From a virus, in the IMG/VR virus record IMGVR_UViG_3300047560_000180, positions 1-28,082 of that record: a DNA stretch of 28,082 nucleotides. One strand, given 5' to 3'. The notes below the pieces were generated by a model that did no database searches, was not told where the DNA came from, and saw nothing but the letters and a program-made list of their open reading frames with translations. The translations under genes and the position numbers were made by a program. This document shows positions 7,508 to 15,149 of the stretch, one piece after another. Position 1 is the first letter of the stretch, and each line of letters starts with the position of its first letter.

Positions 7508-8128
7508 ATGTTTTTCTTTAGAGCACATCCAATTATTCCTTATCGTATTCCTGGGCAAACAAAGGGTATTGCCGTAACGGATATTACTCGTCGTTTTTCC
7601 GTGGCTAACTTTATCAATAATGGTAACGTCACGTTCGATTCTTATACGGTTCAAGATGGCGAACGCCCAGACGCTGTAGCCTATGATTATTATGACGACT
7701 TTACTCTCGACTGGCTTGTTCTATTGACCAACGAGATCCAGGATCCATATTTTGAATGGCCTCTTAGCTACGAGCAATTCAATAATATGATCCTTCAGAA
7801 ATATCGTGGATTAGGTGACAGCAATAGCGATCTATCCACTTTGTCGTATGTCAATCAAACTGTCCACCACTACGAGAAGATTCTGCAAAAGAATTATACT
7901 GCATCTGATGGTGTTCAGTTTAGAGTTTATCCGGAAAAAACGGTCGTCGTTGATTATACGACATATGCAGCACTACCAGCTACGGATAGAAAAGCTGTAA
8001 CGATCTATGAATATGAACAAGACTTGAACGAGCAACGTCGCCAAATCTATTTGCTCGACTTGCACTTTGTTCATCTTATCAAAGACCAGCATCCATATAT
8101 CTTTGAAGAAGGTCCGTTTATCAGATGA
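7508..8128 (+). CDS. 53: gp53-like baseplate wedge protein with LysM-like segment
   Basis: At 206 residues it matches T4 gp53 (196 residues), a wedge component that links neighbouring wedges into the hexagonal baseplate. The N-terminus has a short beta segment (VTDITRRFSV) followed by YTVQDGERPDAVAYDYYDD, a LysM-like stretch seen in gp53 and in tail protein X, then LDWLVLLTNEIQDPYFEWPLS. The rest is mixed alpha/beta and ends within the next gene: the ATG of gp27 overlaps this stop (ATGA). AAGGA overlaps the gp48 stop and serves as the ribosome site. It is the second gene of the rightward operon. Confidence 0.8.
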   Translation: MFFFRAHPIIPYRIPGQTKGIAVTDITRRFSVANFINNGNVTFDSYTVQDGERPDAVAYDYYDDFTLDWLVLLTNEIQDPYFEWPLSYEQFNNMILQKYRGLGDSNSDLSTLSYVNQTVHHYEKILQKNYTASDGVQFRVYPEKTVVVDYTTYAALPATDRKAVTIYEYEQDLNEQRRQIYLLDLHFVHLIKDQHPYIFEEGPFIR

Positions 8129-9351
8129 ATCCAAGCATTGCAGCTGGTATAATTTCACAATGCACTGTGAATGGCGGTGACATTCGCAGTCTCGTCAGTA
8201 AACTCGATTATTTCGAGAGCATTTATGAAACTGCTACTTCAGCGAACATTTCAGTCAATGACGCGTCAGGCTTCCATCAATCTGCCAAACTAAAGGGCGG
8301 AGAAGATGTTGAAGTTGGCTTTGGTAATCGTGAAGGCAGCACTATCCGTATGAAATATAAAACCGGTATTATCGGTGATAGAACGCGCGTCAAAGATAAT
8401 CAGGACTATTATGAGCTAACCTGCGTTCCACAAGAATTCCTGGATAATAATGCGAAGGAAGTGGCTAAAGCTTATGCGGGAGAGAAACTCTCGGAGATGG
8501 TCAAGAAGTGGCACGAGGATTACACTAAAGACTCCACGACGATCAAAAAAGATTTGACGACAAACGAAGAGTCAGAGGGTAACGCATCGTATTATGGAAC
8601 TGGTCGCTCTCCTGTGACAGCTATTCGATGGGCTGCTAAAGAAGCGAAGTCATCCAAGGCTAAAGCATCGAATTATGTCTATTACCAAGACCGCGATGGA
8701 TATCATTTTAGAACCATCGACTCGATGTTATCTGAAGGCGATAAGTTTACCCTAAGCTATGCAACTCAGAATATTGGTGGAACGGGATCGGATTCACAGC
8801 TAAACATTATTGCGTTCGAACAGCAAAAAGATTTCAATACTGTCGATTCACGTTTCAATGGAGCTGACTCAGATCACTGGTATTACTTTGACCCTACTAC
8901 TGGCAAGACGGGTGGCGGGTCAAAGCGCGATGGTGCTGGTAAAACATCACACGCTGGTAAAAAACAAATCACTAAAGATCAAAAGACTGCACGCGGTGAA
9001 CGATTCAATTTTATTATTGCTCCAGGAGCTTCTGGAAGTAAATTCCGTGATGCCAGAGATAAATCAATCTCTGAGAATAAAAGAACAGTGCACGAACATG
9101 GAGCTAATTCGTCAGCTGCAACACAACTAGATAATCTAATAATGAATGTTCGTGTTCCGGGTAATACAGAATATAAGCCAGGGATCAAAGTGAAATTGAA
9201 TATTCCAGCTAACCAAGAAACTGGTGAACTGGATAATCGTTCTGGTTCCTTTCTAGTTACTTCTGTACGCCATATTCTTTATAAAGACGGTAAAGACATG
9301 AAGTATGAATGCGTTCTTGAATGTAAGTCTGATTCGCAGAACAAGGAATAA
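8125..9351 (+). CDS. 27: gp27-like baseplate central hub protein
   Basis: A 408-residue protein, close to T4 gp27 (391 residues), whose trimer forms the central hub that holds gp5. The N-terminal portion (about 10-110) has the hub-fold pattern: a strand set, DYFESIYETATSANISVNDA, then YYELTCVPQEFLDN. The middle is charged and probably loop-rich, including a Gly/Lys/Thr stretch at about 255-290. The C-terminus returns to beta structure: VRVPGNTEYKPGIKVKLNIP, GSFLVTSVRH and KYECVLECKSD, a layout shared with Mu gp44-type hubs. The gene overlaps gp53 by four bases and sits just before the gp5 OB-fold gene, which agrees with gp27-gp5 being one complex. Confidence 0.8.
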   Translation: MNPSIAAGIISQCTVNGGDIRSLVSKLDYFESIYETATSANISVNDASGFHQSAKLKGGEDVEVGFGNREGSTIRMKYKTGIIGDRTRVKDNQDYYELTCVPQEFLDNNAKEVAKAYAGEKLSEMVKKWHEDYTKDSTTIKKDLTTNEESEGNASYYGTGRSPVTAIRWAAKEAKSSKAKASNYVYYQDRDGYHFRTIDSMLSEGDKFTLSYATQNIGGTGSDSQLNIIAFEQQKDFNTVDSRFNGADSDHWYYFDPTTGKTGGGSKRDGAGKTSHAGKKQITKDQKTARGERFNFIIAPGASGSKFRDARDKSISENKRTVHEHGANSSAATQLDNLIMNVRVPGNTEYKPGIKVKLNIPANQETGELDNRSGSFLVTSVRHILYKDGKDMKYECVLECKSDSQNKE

Positions 9352-9353
9352 TT

Positions 9354-9743
9354 ATGGCAGAACTAGGTACAGTTCTTGGGCAAGACGGATTGAAATGGTG
9401 GATCGGGATCGTTGAGGATCGCGGTACAGGGCAGTTCTCGGGTAAAAAGGACGATCTAAAGCTGGGTCGCATCAAGGTCCGCATCAAGGGAAAACACACG
9501 GATAATAAAGGCGACTTGCCAACGAGTGAACTTCCATGGTGTTATATTCTTATGCCAATGACGTCTGCTGGTATCTCTGGTGTCGGTCATTCTCCGACTG
9601 GAGTTGTTGAGGGTTCAAAAGTGTTGGGCTTCTTTATGGACGGTGATGGCGAGCAAGTTCCTATTGCTTTTGGTGTGCTTCCGCATATTCAACAGAAAGA
9701 AGATACTGATCAGAATTCAATTGGTTCTGGAGGTAAAATGTAA
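9354..9743 (+). CDS. 5: gp5 N-terminal OB-fold protein (split gp5)
   Basis: This 129-residue product equals in size the N-terminal OB domain of T4 gp5, which docks the spike onto the gp27 trimer. Visible features are the opening WWIGIVEDRG, KLGRIKVRIKGKH, LPWCYILMPMTSAGISGVGHSPTG and VLGFFMDGDGEQVPIAFGVLPH, the usual strand order of gp5/VgrG OB folds. The frame ends right after this domain with no lysozyme and no spike. Those follow as separate genes or are absent, so this is a split gp5. AAGGA precedes the ATG. The stop overlaps the next start (TAATG), with GGAGG inside the last codons serving the next gene. Confidence 0.85.
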   Translation: MAELGTVLGQDGLKWWIGIVEDRGTGQFSGKKDDLKLGRIKVRIKGKHTDNKGDLPTSELPWCYILMPMTSAGISGVGHSPTGVVEGSKVLGFFMDGDGEQVPIAFGVLPHIQQKEDTDQNSIGSGGKM

Positions 9744-10546
9744 TGGCAAGTGTAAAGATTATTCCACTTGCTACGTCTAATACGAGCCCTACGCTTACGG
9801 GAACGGTAAACTATAAGCGTTTCGACGATAGTGGTGTGCCGCGTGAAGACTTCTATGTCACGGTCAATTACACAAAGTATAAGCCGTTCGATGGTAATCT
9901 GGGTCTGGACGAGACAACATCACCAGCTACATGGAAGCTGCACTTCTCGCAAACACTGTATCCAGGTACATACGAAGTAGAAGCGAATGTCGTCGATATT
10001 GCGAGCAATTCATTATTAGCGACTGATTATAATCCAAATGGGCTTATTATCAATCAGCTTTCGCAAAAAGAATATAAGCAAAAGAATCCAACTCTGCTTG
10101 AAAAGGTTGCGACAGTTTCTTTGCTTATGGCAAGTCTGGATAAATTATTTGGTGGTAAGAACGGTATTGCTCCAGTCCCTTCTGTCCATCCAACACTAAA
10201 CGATGATGCTTCTACCTCGCTCGTTGGTCGTGGTAATGAAGAACGTGCTGAAGATAGCATGGCTAAAAGCAAAACTAAGACTGTACGCAAGGATAATGTA
10301 AATCCAAATCCAGTAGCAAATAAAGCAGTCGATCCAACAGCGAGCGCTGCGGGAACATATTCGCTCACAGATATCGAACGCGCTGCAGCTGGTGATCTCA
10401 ACGTTATAGATAATCTTGATTTTCTTTCTGCTGGATCTTCTCCCTCAGATACTATTAGTGCTCTAGACGAAACAAAGCAGATACTTGAAGACCAAAAGAA
10501 AATTCAGGGAACTGGTGAACTAGCTGTTGGCTCGGCGTTTGGATAA
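9743..10546 (+). CDS. Ig-like-domain protein between the two halves of gp5
   Basis: A 267-residue protein not recognised as a T4 protein. Residues 1 to about 95 look like a bacterial-type Ig-like beta-sandwich: SPTLTGTVNYKRFD, FYVTVNYTKYKPFDGNLGLD, TWKLHFSQTLYPGTYEVEANVVD, the pattern common in phage virion surface domains. A short hydrophobic helix (about 125-137) follows, then a polar, Ser/Asp/Lys-rich region to the end with little predicted structure. It is translationally coupled to the OB-fold gene and followed by the beta-helix gene, so it may bridge or decorate the hub and spike. That role is inference from position. Confidence 0.7.
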   Translation: MASVKIIPLATSNTSPTLTGTVNYKRFDDSGVPREDFYVTVNYTKYKPFDGNLGLDETTSPATWKLHFSQTLYPGTYEVEANVVDIASNSLLATDYNPNGLIINQLSQKEYKQKNPTLLEKVATVSLLMASLDKLFGGKNGIAPVPSVHPTLNDDASTSLVGRGNEERAEDSMAKSKTKTVRKDNVNPNPVANKAVDPTASAAGTYSLTDIERAAAGDLNVIDNLDFLSAGSSPSDTISALDETKQILEDQKKIQGTGELAVGSAFG

Positions 10547-10555
10547 GGAATAATA

Positions 10556-11428
10556 ATGACAAGTTGGGATCAACAAGAACCGGGTGGTAAGAAGTCTCAG
10601 TATCTAGGTAATCATACCTATACGACTGAGGCTGGTCATGTTGTCGAATTCGATAATACCCCTGGTGATAGACGCGTTCATATCTATCATGCTTCTGGTA
10701 CATTCATCGAGATCAAAGACGATGGAGCAATGATTACCACAGCAAAGGGTGATCGTCAGGACTTCAATGATAAGGGTAAGCACGAAGTCGTTACTGGTGA
10801 GTTCGGTCTTACAGTCAATGGACCGATCAATATCTACTGCACGGGTAATGTTATTCAGCATGTCGATGGTAATTACGAACTAAATGTCGGCGGCGATCTC
10901 AAAGTAAAGGTTGGCGGCAACGAGCTTCGTGAAGTTATTGGCGATCAGCGTACACAGGTCAACGGTAAGACAGCACACAGAACGTCTGATAATCGCGACG
11001 AAGTAACTGGTGGTAATAAGACAGAGACGATCAACCGCGAATATTTCCAGTCGGTGGGAACAGAAGCTACATTGATTTCCGGCGGCAGCTTTGCCATTCT
11101 TGCCGGTGATGATTTCCAAGCTATTGCTACGGATCAAGTTGGTATTGGTGCTGGAACTATTGCTGCATTTGCTGGCGGAACTCAGGTTCAGATCGAATCT
11201 AAAACAGATGCAACATTTATAAATGCCGGCGATGCTGTCCAGATCAATGGTAATGGAGGTCATCCTTCGTACATATTTTCAAAAGGATCTGGTAAAGCTG
11301 GTGTCTTCTCAAATAGCAACGATGTTGTTATTGGTGCTGGTGGTCTAGCTAAGACTCAGACCGATGGCGGAACTAAGCTTGAAAATCAATCTGTTGTTCC
11401 CGCCTCTGGTAAACTCGTTCCAAGTTGA
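10556..11428 (+). CDS. gp5 C-terminal beta-helix spike protein
   Basis: This 290-residue protein carries the membrane-piercing needle. Residues 1-80 form a beta-rich base (GHVVEFDNTPGDRRVHIYH, GTFIEIKDDGAMIT) like the region joining the OB domain to the helix in VgrG/gpV proteins. Residues 87-142 contain seven consecutive octads with G at the third position, starting at 87, 95, 103, 111, 119, 127 and 135, five of them adjacent VxG octads. VxGxxxxx is the known repeat of the T4 gp5C triple-stranded beta-helix. Further strands run to about 235, and the C-terminus is Gly/Ser-rich. I see no HxH tip motif. It is the third piece of a split gp5; AAGGA precedes the ATG. Confidence 0.85.
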   Translation: MTSWDQQEPGGKKSQYLGNHTYTTEAGHVVEFDNTPGDRRVHIYHASGTFIEIKDDGAMITTAKGDRQDFNDKGKHEVVTGEFGLTVNGPINIYCTGNVIQHVDGNYELNVGGDLKVKVGGNELREVIGDQRTQVNGKTAHRTSDNRDEVTGGNKTETINREYFQSVGTEATLISGGSFAILAGDDFQAIATDQVGIGAGTIAAFAGGTQVQIESKTDATFINAGDAVQINGNGGHPSYIFSKGSGKAGVFSNSNDVVIGAGGLAKTQTDGGTKLENQSVVPASGKLVPS

Positions 11429-11437
11429 TAGGTAAAA

Positions 11438-12757
11438 ATGGCTGAAGTAAAAGAAACACCAGATCAAATCTCTAAGCGAGAATCACTTGCACAGCTAAAA
11501 CAGGAAGCTGGTGGCGGCAAAGTTCTCGTCAAGGGTGACTATTATTATTTGGGCGGAAAGAGATATCAGTATACTGGTATCAACGAGCTTTGCGAGTTGC
11601 TCGAACGTATGAATCGTGATCATCCTGATCTGGTCAATACAGACGAAGCAGTCAAGATGATTGCTGATCCTCTCGGTTATAGTCCACCGCCATTTCAACT
11701 TGATCCTGCAATTACACTTGGGCTTGCTGCACTTCAACAGACTGGAGCACTTGATGCTTTGACTGGTCTCGCTAAAGATTTCTTGGGTGCTGGGCTCGAC
11801 GGTCCAATCTCTGCTGTTACCGGAGCAATCAAAGGATTGACAAGCGCACTTCCATTCAAGTTGAATGGCGCAGCTGATATTGTCAATTCGATTGCACAAG
11901 TAAAGGTTCTGATGCAGCTAGGTCTATCTGGACCAGCATCGATTGTATTTGCTGCAATCAATGGTAATTTGCTGAAAGGTATTCCTGGACTTGGTGATCT
12001 CGCTGCAGCAGTCAATCTATCTAATGAGATTGCTGCACTTACCAAGATTGCTGCTGACCCGATCGGGTTTGCTGCTAAAGCTGCTGGTATTCAAGGTCAG
12101 TTTCCAATGCTCAATATGAACGCGATGGCTGGAGTTCTTCTCGGAGCAGCTGCTTCTGGTCGTAAGCCAAACTTTGCATCGCTCGTTCCTAATCTTGTGC
12201 TTGCGAGCGGTATTCTCAAGATGCTTCCGAAGGTTACGATTGCTCCGTCTAAAGATGCTCAAGCACCAAAGAAGCTGAAGCCACCATCAAAGCCAATCGA
12301 TCCTATTGTTCCTAAGAATCTGTTTGCGGAAGCAGCAGCTGGATCGTCGCTTGCTACACTCAAGCAGCCTCTATCGCAGTTTATGGGGATTATGTCCACT
12401 ATTGCACCGAGAACAAACCTTGTTGCTGATAGCCCAGCAAAGACATCTTACGGGACTCAGAAGCTAACCGGCAATGCTAATACTGTCAACTGGGGTTCGG
12501 GTGGCTATGGGCGTGATGATTCCAAAGCTAAACTTGAAAAGAAACGTATGGAAATCTCAGCTAAGATTGAGAAACATACATCTGAGCTACTTGAACAAGT
12601 GGACTATACAAAGCTGACTAAGTATAGTTATCCGGATCTGATCAAAAAGTATCCAGGCATCAAGCCAACATCAACTGTTGCTGAAGCTCTGCATATCATT
12701 GATGTGACGGATAAAGCAGCGGCAGCTAAAGCTAATACGAGTATTACGACCGCCTGA
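11438..12757 (+). CDS. Unrecognised hub-operon protein with long Ala/Leu/Gly amphipathic region
   Basis: I do not recognise this 439-residue protein. The first 80 residues are polar and mixed, with VLVKGDYYYLGGKRYQYTG. Residues about 85-265 are a run of short Ala/Leu/Gly/Ile-rich helices (ITLGLAALQQTGALDAL, IVFAAINGNLLKGIPGLGDL, MAGVLLGAAASG) without an obvious single transmembrane span. A Pro/Lys linker (about 270-290) and a charged helical C-terminus with LEKKRMEISAKIEKHTSELL (about 367-387) follow. It closes the hub operon after the spike gene and precedes the 77-base gap before gp25. It could be a hub-associated chaperone, a spike-tip or injected protein, or a tape-measure-like helix bundle; the sequence does not decide. 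Confidence 0.7.
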   Translation: MAEVKETPDQISKRESLAQLKQEAGGGKVLVKGDYYYLGGKRYQYTGINELCELLERMNRDHPDLVNTDEAVKMIADPLGYSPPPFQLDPAITLGLAALQQTGALDALTGLAKDFLGAGLDGPISAVTGAIKGLTSALPFKLNGAADIVNSIAQVKVLMQLGLSGPASIVFAAINGNLLKGIPGLGDLAAAVNLSNEIAALTKIAADPIGFAAKAAGIQGQFPMLNMNAMAGVLLGAAASGRKPNFASLVPNLVLASGILKMLPKVTIAPSKDAQAPKKLKPPSKPIDPIVPKNLFAEAAAGSSLATLKQPLSQFMGIMSTIAPRTNLVADSPAKTSYGTQKLTGNANTVNWGSGGYGRDDSKAKLEKKRMEISAKIEKHTSELLEQVDYTKLTKYSYPDLIKKYPGIKPTSTVAEALHIIDVTDKAAAAKANTSITTA

Positions 12758-12761
12758 ATAC

Positions 12762-12807
12762 AATTCCTATTATAATGGCGTTTGATTGATTTGTCAAGTC
12801 TTTTTTT
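12762..12807 (-). promoter_or_regulatory. Perfect consensus sigma70 promoter with A-tract, antisense to the hub operon
   Basis: On the minus strand TTGACA (12797-12792) and TATAAT (12774-12769) are both exact consensus hexamers separated by exactly 17 bases. Seven A (12807-12801) lie just upstream of the -35, like an UP element. The predicted start, near 12762, falls five bases beyond the stop of the 439-residue gene, so the transcript would run antisense through it. No plausible coding gene starts soon after. It lies back to back with the gp25 late element. Confidence 0.7.
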
Positions 12808-12810
12808 CTG

Positions 12811-12818
12811 AATAAATA
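12811..12818 (+). promoter_or_regulatory. T4-type late promoter -10 element ahead of gp25
   Basis: AATAAATA fits the NATAAATA late-promoter form used by T4-like phages (one base from TATAAATA). It lies 16 bases before the gp25 ATG, with AAAAGGAAA as the ribosome site between them, inside the largest gap of the window. The T7 run at 12801-12807 just upstream lacks a convincing stem, so I do not call a terminator here. Confidence 0.55.
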
Positions 12819-12834
12819 AGCAAAAGGAAAACAA

Positions 12835-13257
12835 ATGAAAAAAAGACCACTACCAGCATCGCTCAAGAAAGTCACAAACAAGGACTTCGATCTTTCGTTT
12901 CGTGCGCATCCATCGACTGGCAAACTGTTGATGAAGAAGGACGATGATGCTGTCAAGCAGGGTCTAAAGAACCTTTTGCTGACTAATCGCTACGAACGTC
13001 CATTCCGCCCAGAATATGGTGGCGATGTTCGCAAGCGTCTATTCGACAATTTCGACACTGTTTTCGTCGAGGACTATTCGAATCAAATCAAGACTGCTAT
13101 CAAGAACTATGAGCCAAGAGCAGTTATCGATGATTATGATTCTGTAGTAGTATCAGAAAATAGAGACAACAATCAACTGTACGTTACAGTCAAGTTTAGA
13201 AACGCTGTCACACTAAGTGACATTAGCATCGACATCAATCTTAATAAGGTCCGATAA
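12835..13257 (+). CDS. 25: gp25-like baseplate wedge protein
   Basis: At 140 residues it matches T4 gp25 (132 residues) and the GPW_gp25 family, the small wedge protein that links gp6 and gp53 and primes sheath assembly. Visible family features are SFRAHPSTGKLLMKKDDDAVKQGLKNLLLTNRYERPFRPEYGGDVRKRLF, shown here as successive parts: the early FRAHP, the AVKQGLKNLL helix, the conserved RPFRPEYGG turn, and a C-terminal strand ending IDINLNKVR. It has its own late element and Shine-Dalgarno after the 77-base gap, and its stop overlaps the gp6 start (TAATG), so it heads the wedge operon. Confidence 0.9.
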   Translation: MKKRPLPASLKKVTNKDFDLSFRAHPSTGKLLMKKDDDAVKQGLKNLLLTNRYERPFRPEYGGDVRKRLFDNFDTVFVEDYSNQIKTAIKNYEPRAVIDDYDSVVVSENRDNNQLYVTVKFRNAVTLSDISIDINLNKVR

Positions 13258-15149
13258 TGGCAGTCAATACAGATCTCATTGTAACAGGATTGGACTTTGA
13301 TACGATCCGTTCTAATCTACGCAACTATATGGCTTCAAAAGCTGAGTTTGCGGATTATGACTTTACAGACTCAGCTCTAGGTACGTTGCTTGATCTTCTT
13401 GCATACAATACGTATTATAATGCGTTCTATGCAAATATGGCATCAAATGAAGGATTCCTTGATACAGCACAGCTCTATGACTCGGTTGTTTCACATGCTA
13501 AGAATCTAGGCTATACGCCAAAGTCTGCTCGCGGTGCTTCTGCTAACGTTCAACTTATCTTTACTAACTCTTTTGCTAATGCTACATTCCGTTCGATTGT
13601 TGTTCCGAAGAATACACTATTCACAACCACAATCAATGGTGCATCATATAAGTTTGTGACTCCACAGACATATACAATCTCAGCAAATAACTCTGGTGGC
13701 TTTGCTGATTATGTCCGTATCACAGAAGGTGAGCCACTAACTCATCGTTACATCTTCAATCGTACATCAAATACATCTTTCGTTCTTCCAAACGATAACG
13801 TAGATACGACGAGTATTGCTGTTCAAGTTACTGTTGGCGGCAACAATCAAAACTATGTTCTCGCTGATGATGTAATGACTTCCAATTCAAGCTCGCAGAT
13901 TTTCTTTGTTGAAGCTGATATCAATAAGAAGTATAAGGTTGCATTTGGTGATGGAGTTCTTGGTAAACTCCCAGCCACTGGTTCTATTGTGACTGTAGCT
14001 TATCGTGTATGTAACGGAACAGCCACAAACGGCGCAAATAGCTTTACCATCGTTGGTAGTAGCCTTTCAGGTCAAACTGGTGTTACGGTTGTTCCGATTG
14101 GTCGTGCTTCCGGTGGTGCCGCTATTGAAGATATCGAATCAGTTCGCTTCAATGCGCCAAGACTTTATGAAACACAGAATCGTTCTGTTACAGCACAAGA
14201 CTACGAGCGCATTCTTCTTCGCGACAATCCAGACATTCAAGCTATCTCTGTTTGGGGTGGCGAAGAAAACGTTCCGCCAATCTATGGTAAAGTATTTGTC
14301 GCAGCCAAGCCAAAGAATACAACTGTGTTCTCAACTGGTCGCAAGGCTGAGATTGTCAATAACATTCGCAAGTATAACGTACAGTCGATTGATGTTGAAG
14401 TAACAGATCCAACTTATCTGTATATCATTCCATCGATTACCGTTCGCTACGATTCACGTCTTACATCGCTAACGCCAGGTGAATTGGCTAGCGCAGTTTC
14501 TGAACGCGTTGTTTCGTTCGAATCGAACTACCTATCTTCATTTGGTAAGTCATTCCGTTTCTCAAGATTCCTTGACTATCTGGACGGCACAGACGATTCT
14601 ATCGTTGGCACAACATCAATCATTCGTCTGCGTAAGACGTTTGTTCCAGTCTTGTCATCGCCTAGCTCTTATACATTGAACTTCAACAATGTGCTAGAAA
14701 AGCTAGGACCTACTGAACTGGTGAGCGGTATCGCAAACCATCCTGGTTATGGTGGTATTACATCATCGACATTTACATACGTTGGATTTGAATCGTTCTT
14801 TGACGATAACGGCTTTGGTACACTTCGTACATACTATCGCTCTGGCGCTGGTCGTCTGGGTCGTGTATATACTAACACGACTGCCGGCACTGTTGATTAC
14901 GCAAATGGTATTGTTTATATCAACAACTTCTTGCCAACTGCTTATCAAGGCGATGGTATCTCTGTTGTTGTATCTCCAGTATCACCGAATGTATCGCCTG
15001 TCAGAAACCAGATCCTTCTGTTATCACAATGCGAAGTAAACATTGTTGAAGACAGCACAAACAAGACAGTAGCAACAGCGTCTAACATCGAGACAATCGG
15101 TCAGACGGCTACTATTCAGCAACCATCAGTAAGGCTGTATAACTTCTAA
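13257..15149 (+). CDS. 6: gp6-like baseplate wedge protein
   Basis: This 630-residue product matches T4 gp6 (660 residues), whose dimers form the continuous ring of the baseplate and drive its rearrangement on contraction. The N-terminus has the family block DLIVTGLDFDTIRSNLRNYM, then DFTDSALGTLLDLLAYNTYYNAFYANMASNEGFLDTA in parts (about 39-75). The centre contains the region common to gp6 and gpJ-like wedge proteins (AQDYERILLRDNPDIQAISVWGGEE, about 315-340). The C-terminal third is beta-rich. It lies between gp25 and the gp7-like gene with TAATG overlaps at both ends, the same wedge gene neighbourhood (25-6-7-8) used by T4-like cyanophages. Confidence 0.88.
   Translation: MAVNTDLIVTGLDFDTIRSNLRNYMASKAEFADYDFTDSALGTLLDLLAYNTYYNAFYANMASNEGFLDTAQLYDSVVSHAKNLGYTPKSARGASANVQLIFTNSFANATFRSIVVPKNTLFTTTINGASYKFVTPQTYTISANNSGGFADYVRITEGEPLTHRYIFNRTSNTSFVLPNDNVDTTSIAVQVTVGGNNQNYVLADDVMTSNSSSQIFFVEADINKKYKVAFGDGVLGKLPATGSIVTVAYRVCNGTATNGANSFTIVGSSLSGQTGVTVVPIGRASGGAAIEDIESVRFNAPRLYETQNRSVTAQDYERILLRDNPDIQAISVWGGEENVPPIYGKVFVAAKPKNTTVFSTGRKAEIVNNIRKYNVQSIDVEVTDPTYLYIIPSITVRYDSRLTSLTPGELASAVSERVVSFESNYLSSFGKSFRFSRFLDYLDGTDDSIVGTTSIIRLRKTFVPVLSSPSSYTLNFNNVLEKLGPTELVSGIANHPGYGGITSSTFTYVGFESFFDDNGFGTLRTYYRSGAGRLGRVYTNTTAGTVDYANGIVYINNFLPTAYQGDGISVVVSPVSPNVSPVRNQILLLSQCEVNIVEDSTNKTVATASNIETIGQTATIQQPSVRLYNF

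Noticed and set aside
11210-11226. ATTTATAAAT palindrome resembling a late element
   Set aside because: Mismatch at the last base (TATAAATG) and in the middle of the spike gene, far from the next start.
11495-11899. 134-codon minus-strand frame downstream of the antisense promoter
   Set aside because: Cys- and Ser-rich sequence with no ribosome site, far from the promoter and opposite a real gene; an antisense RNA is more likely than a protein.
12781-12807. Rho-independent terminator before gp25 (T7 run)
   Set aside because: Only a 4-base TTGA/TCAA stem with low G+C precedes the run; the A/T tract is better explained as part of the antisense promoter.
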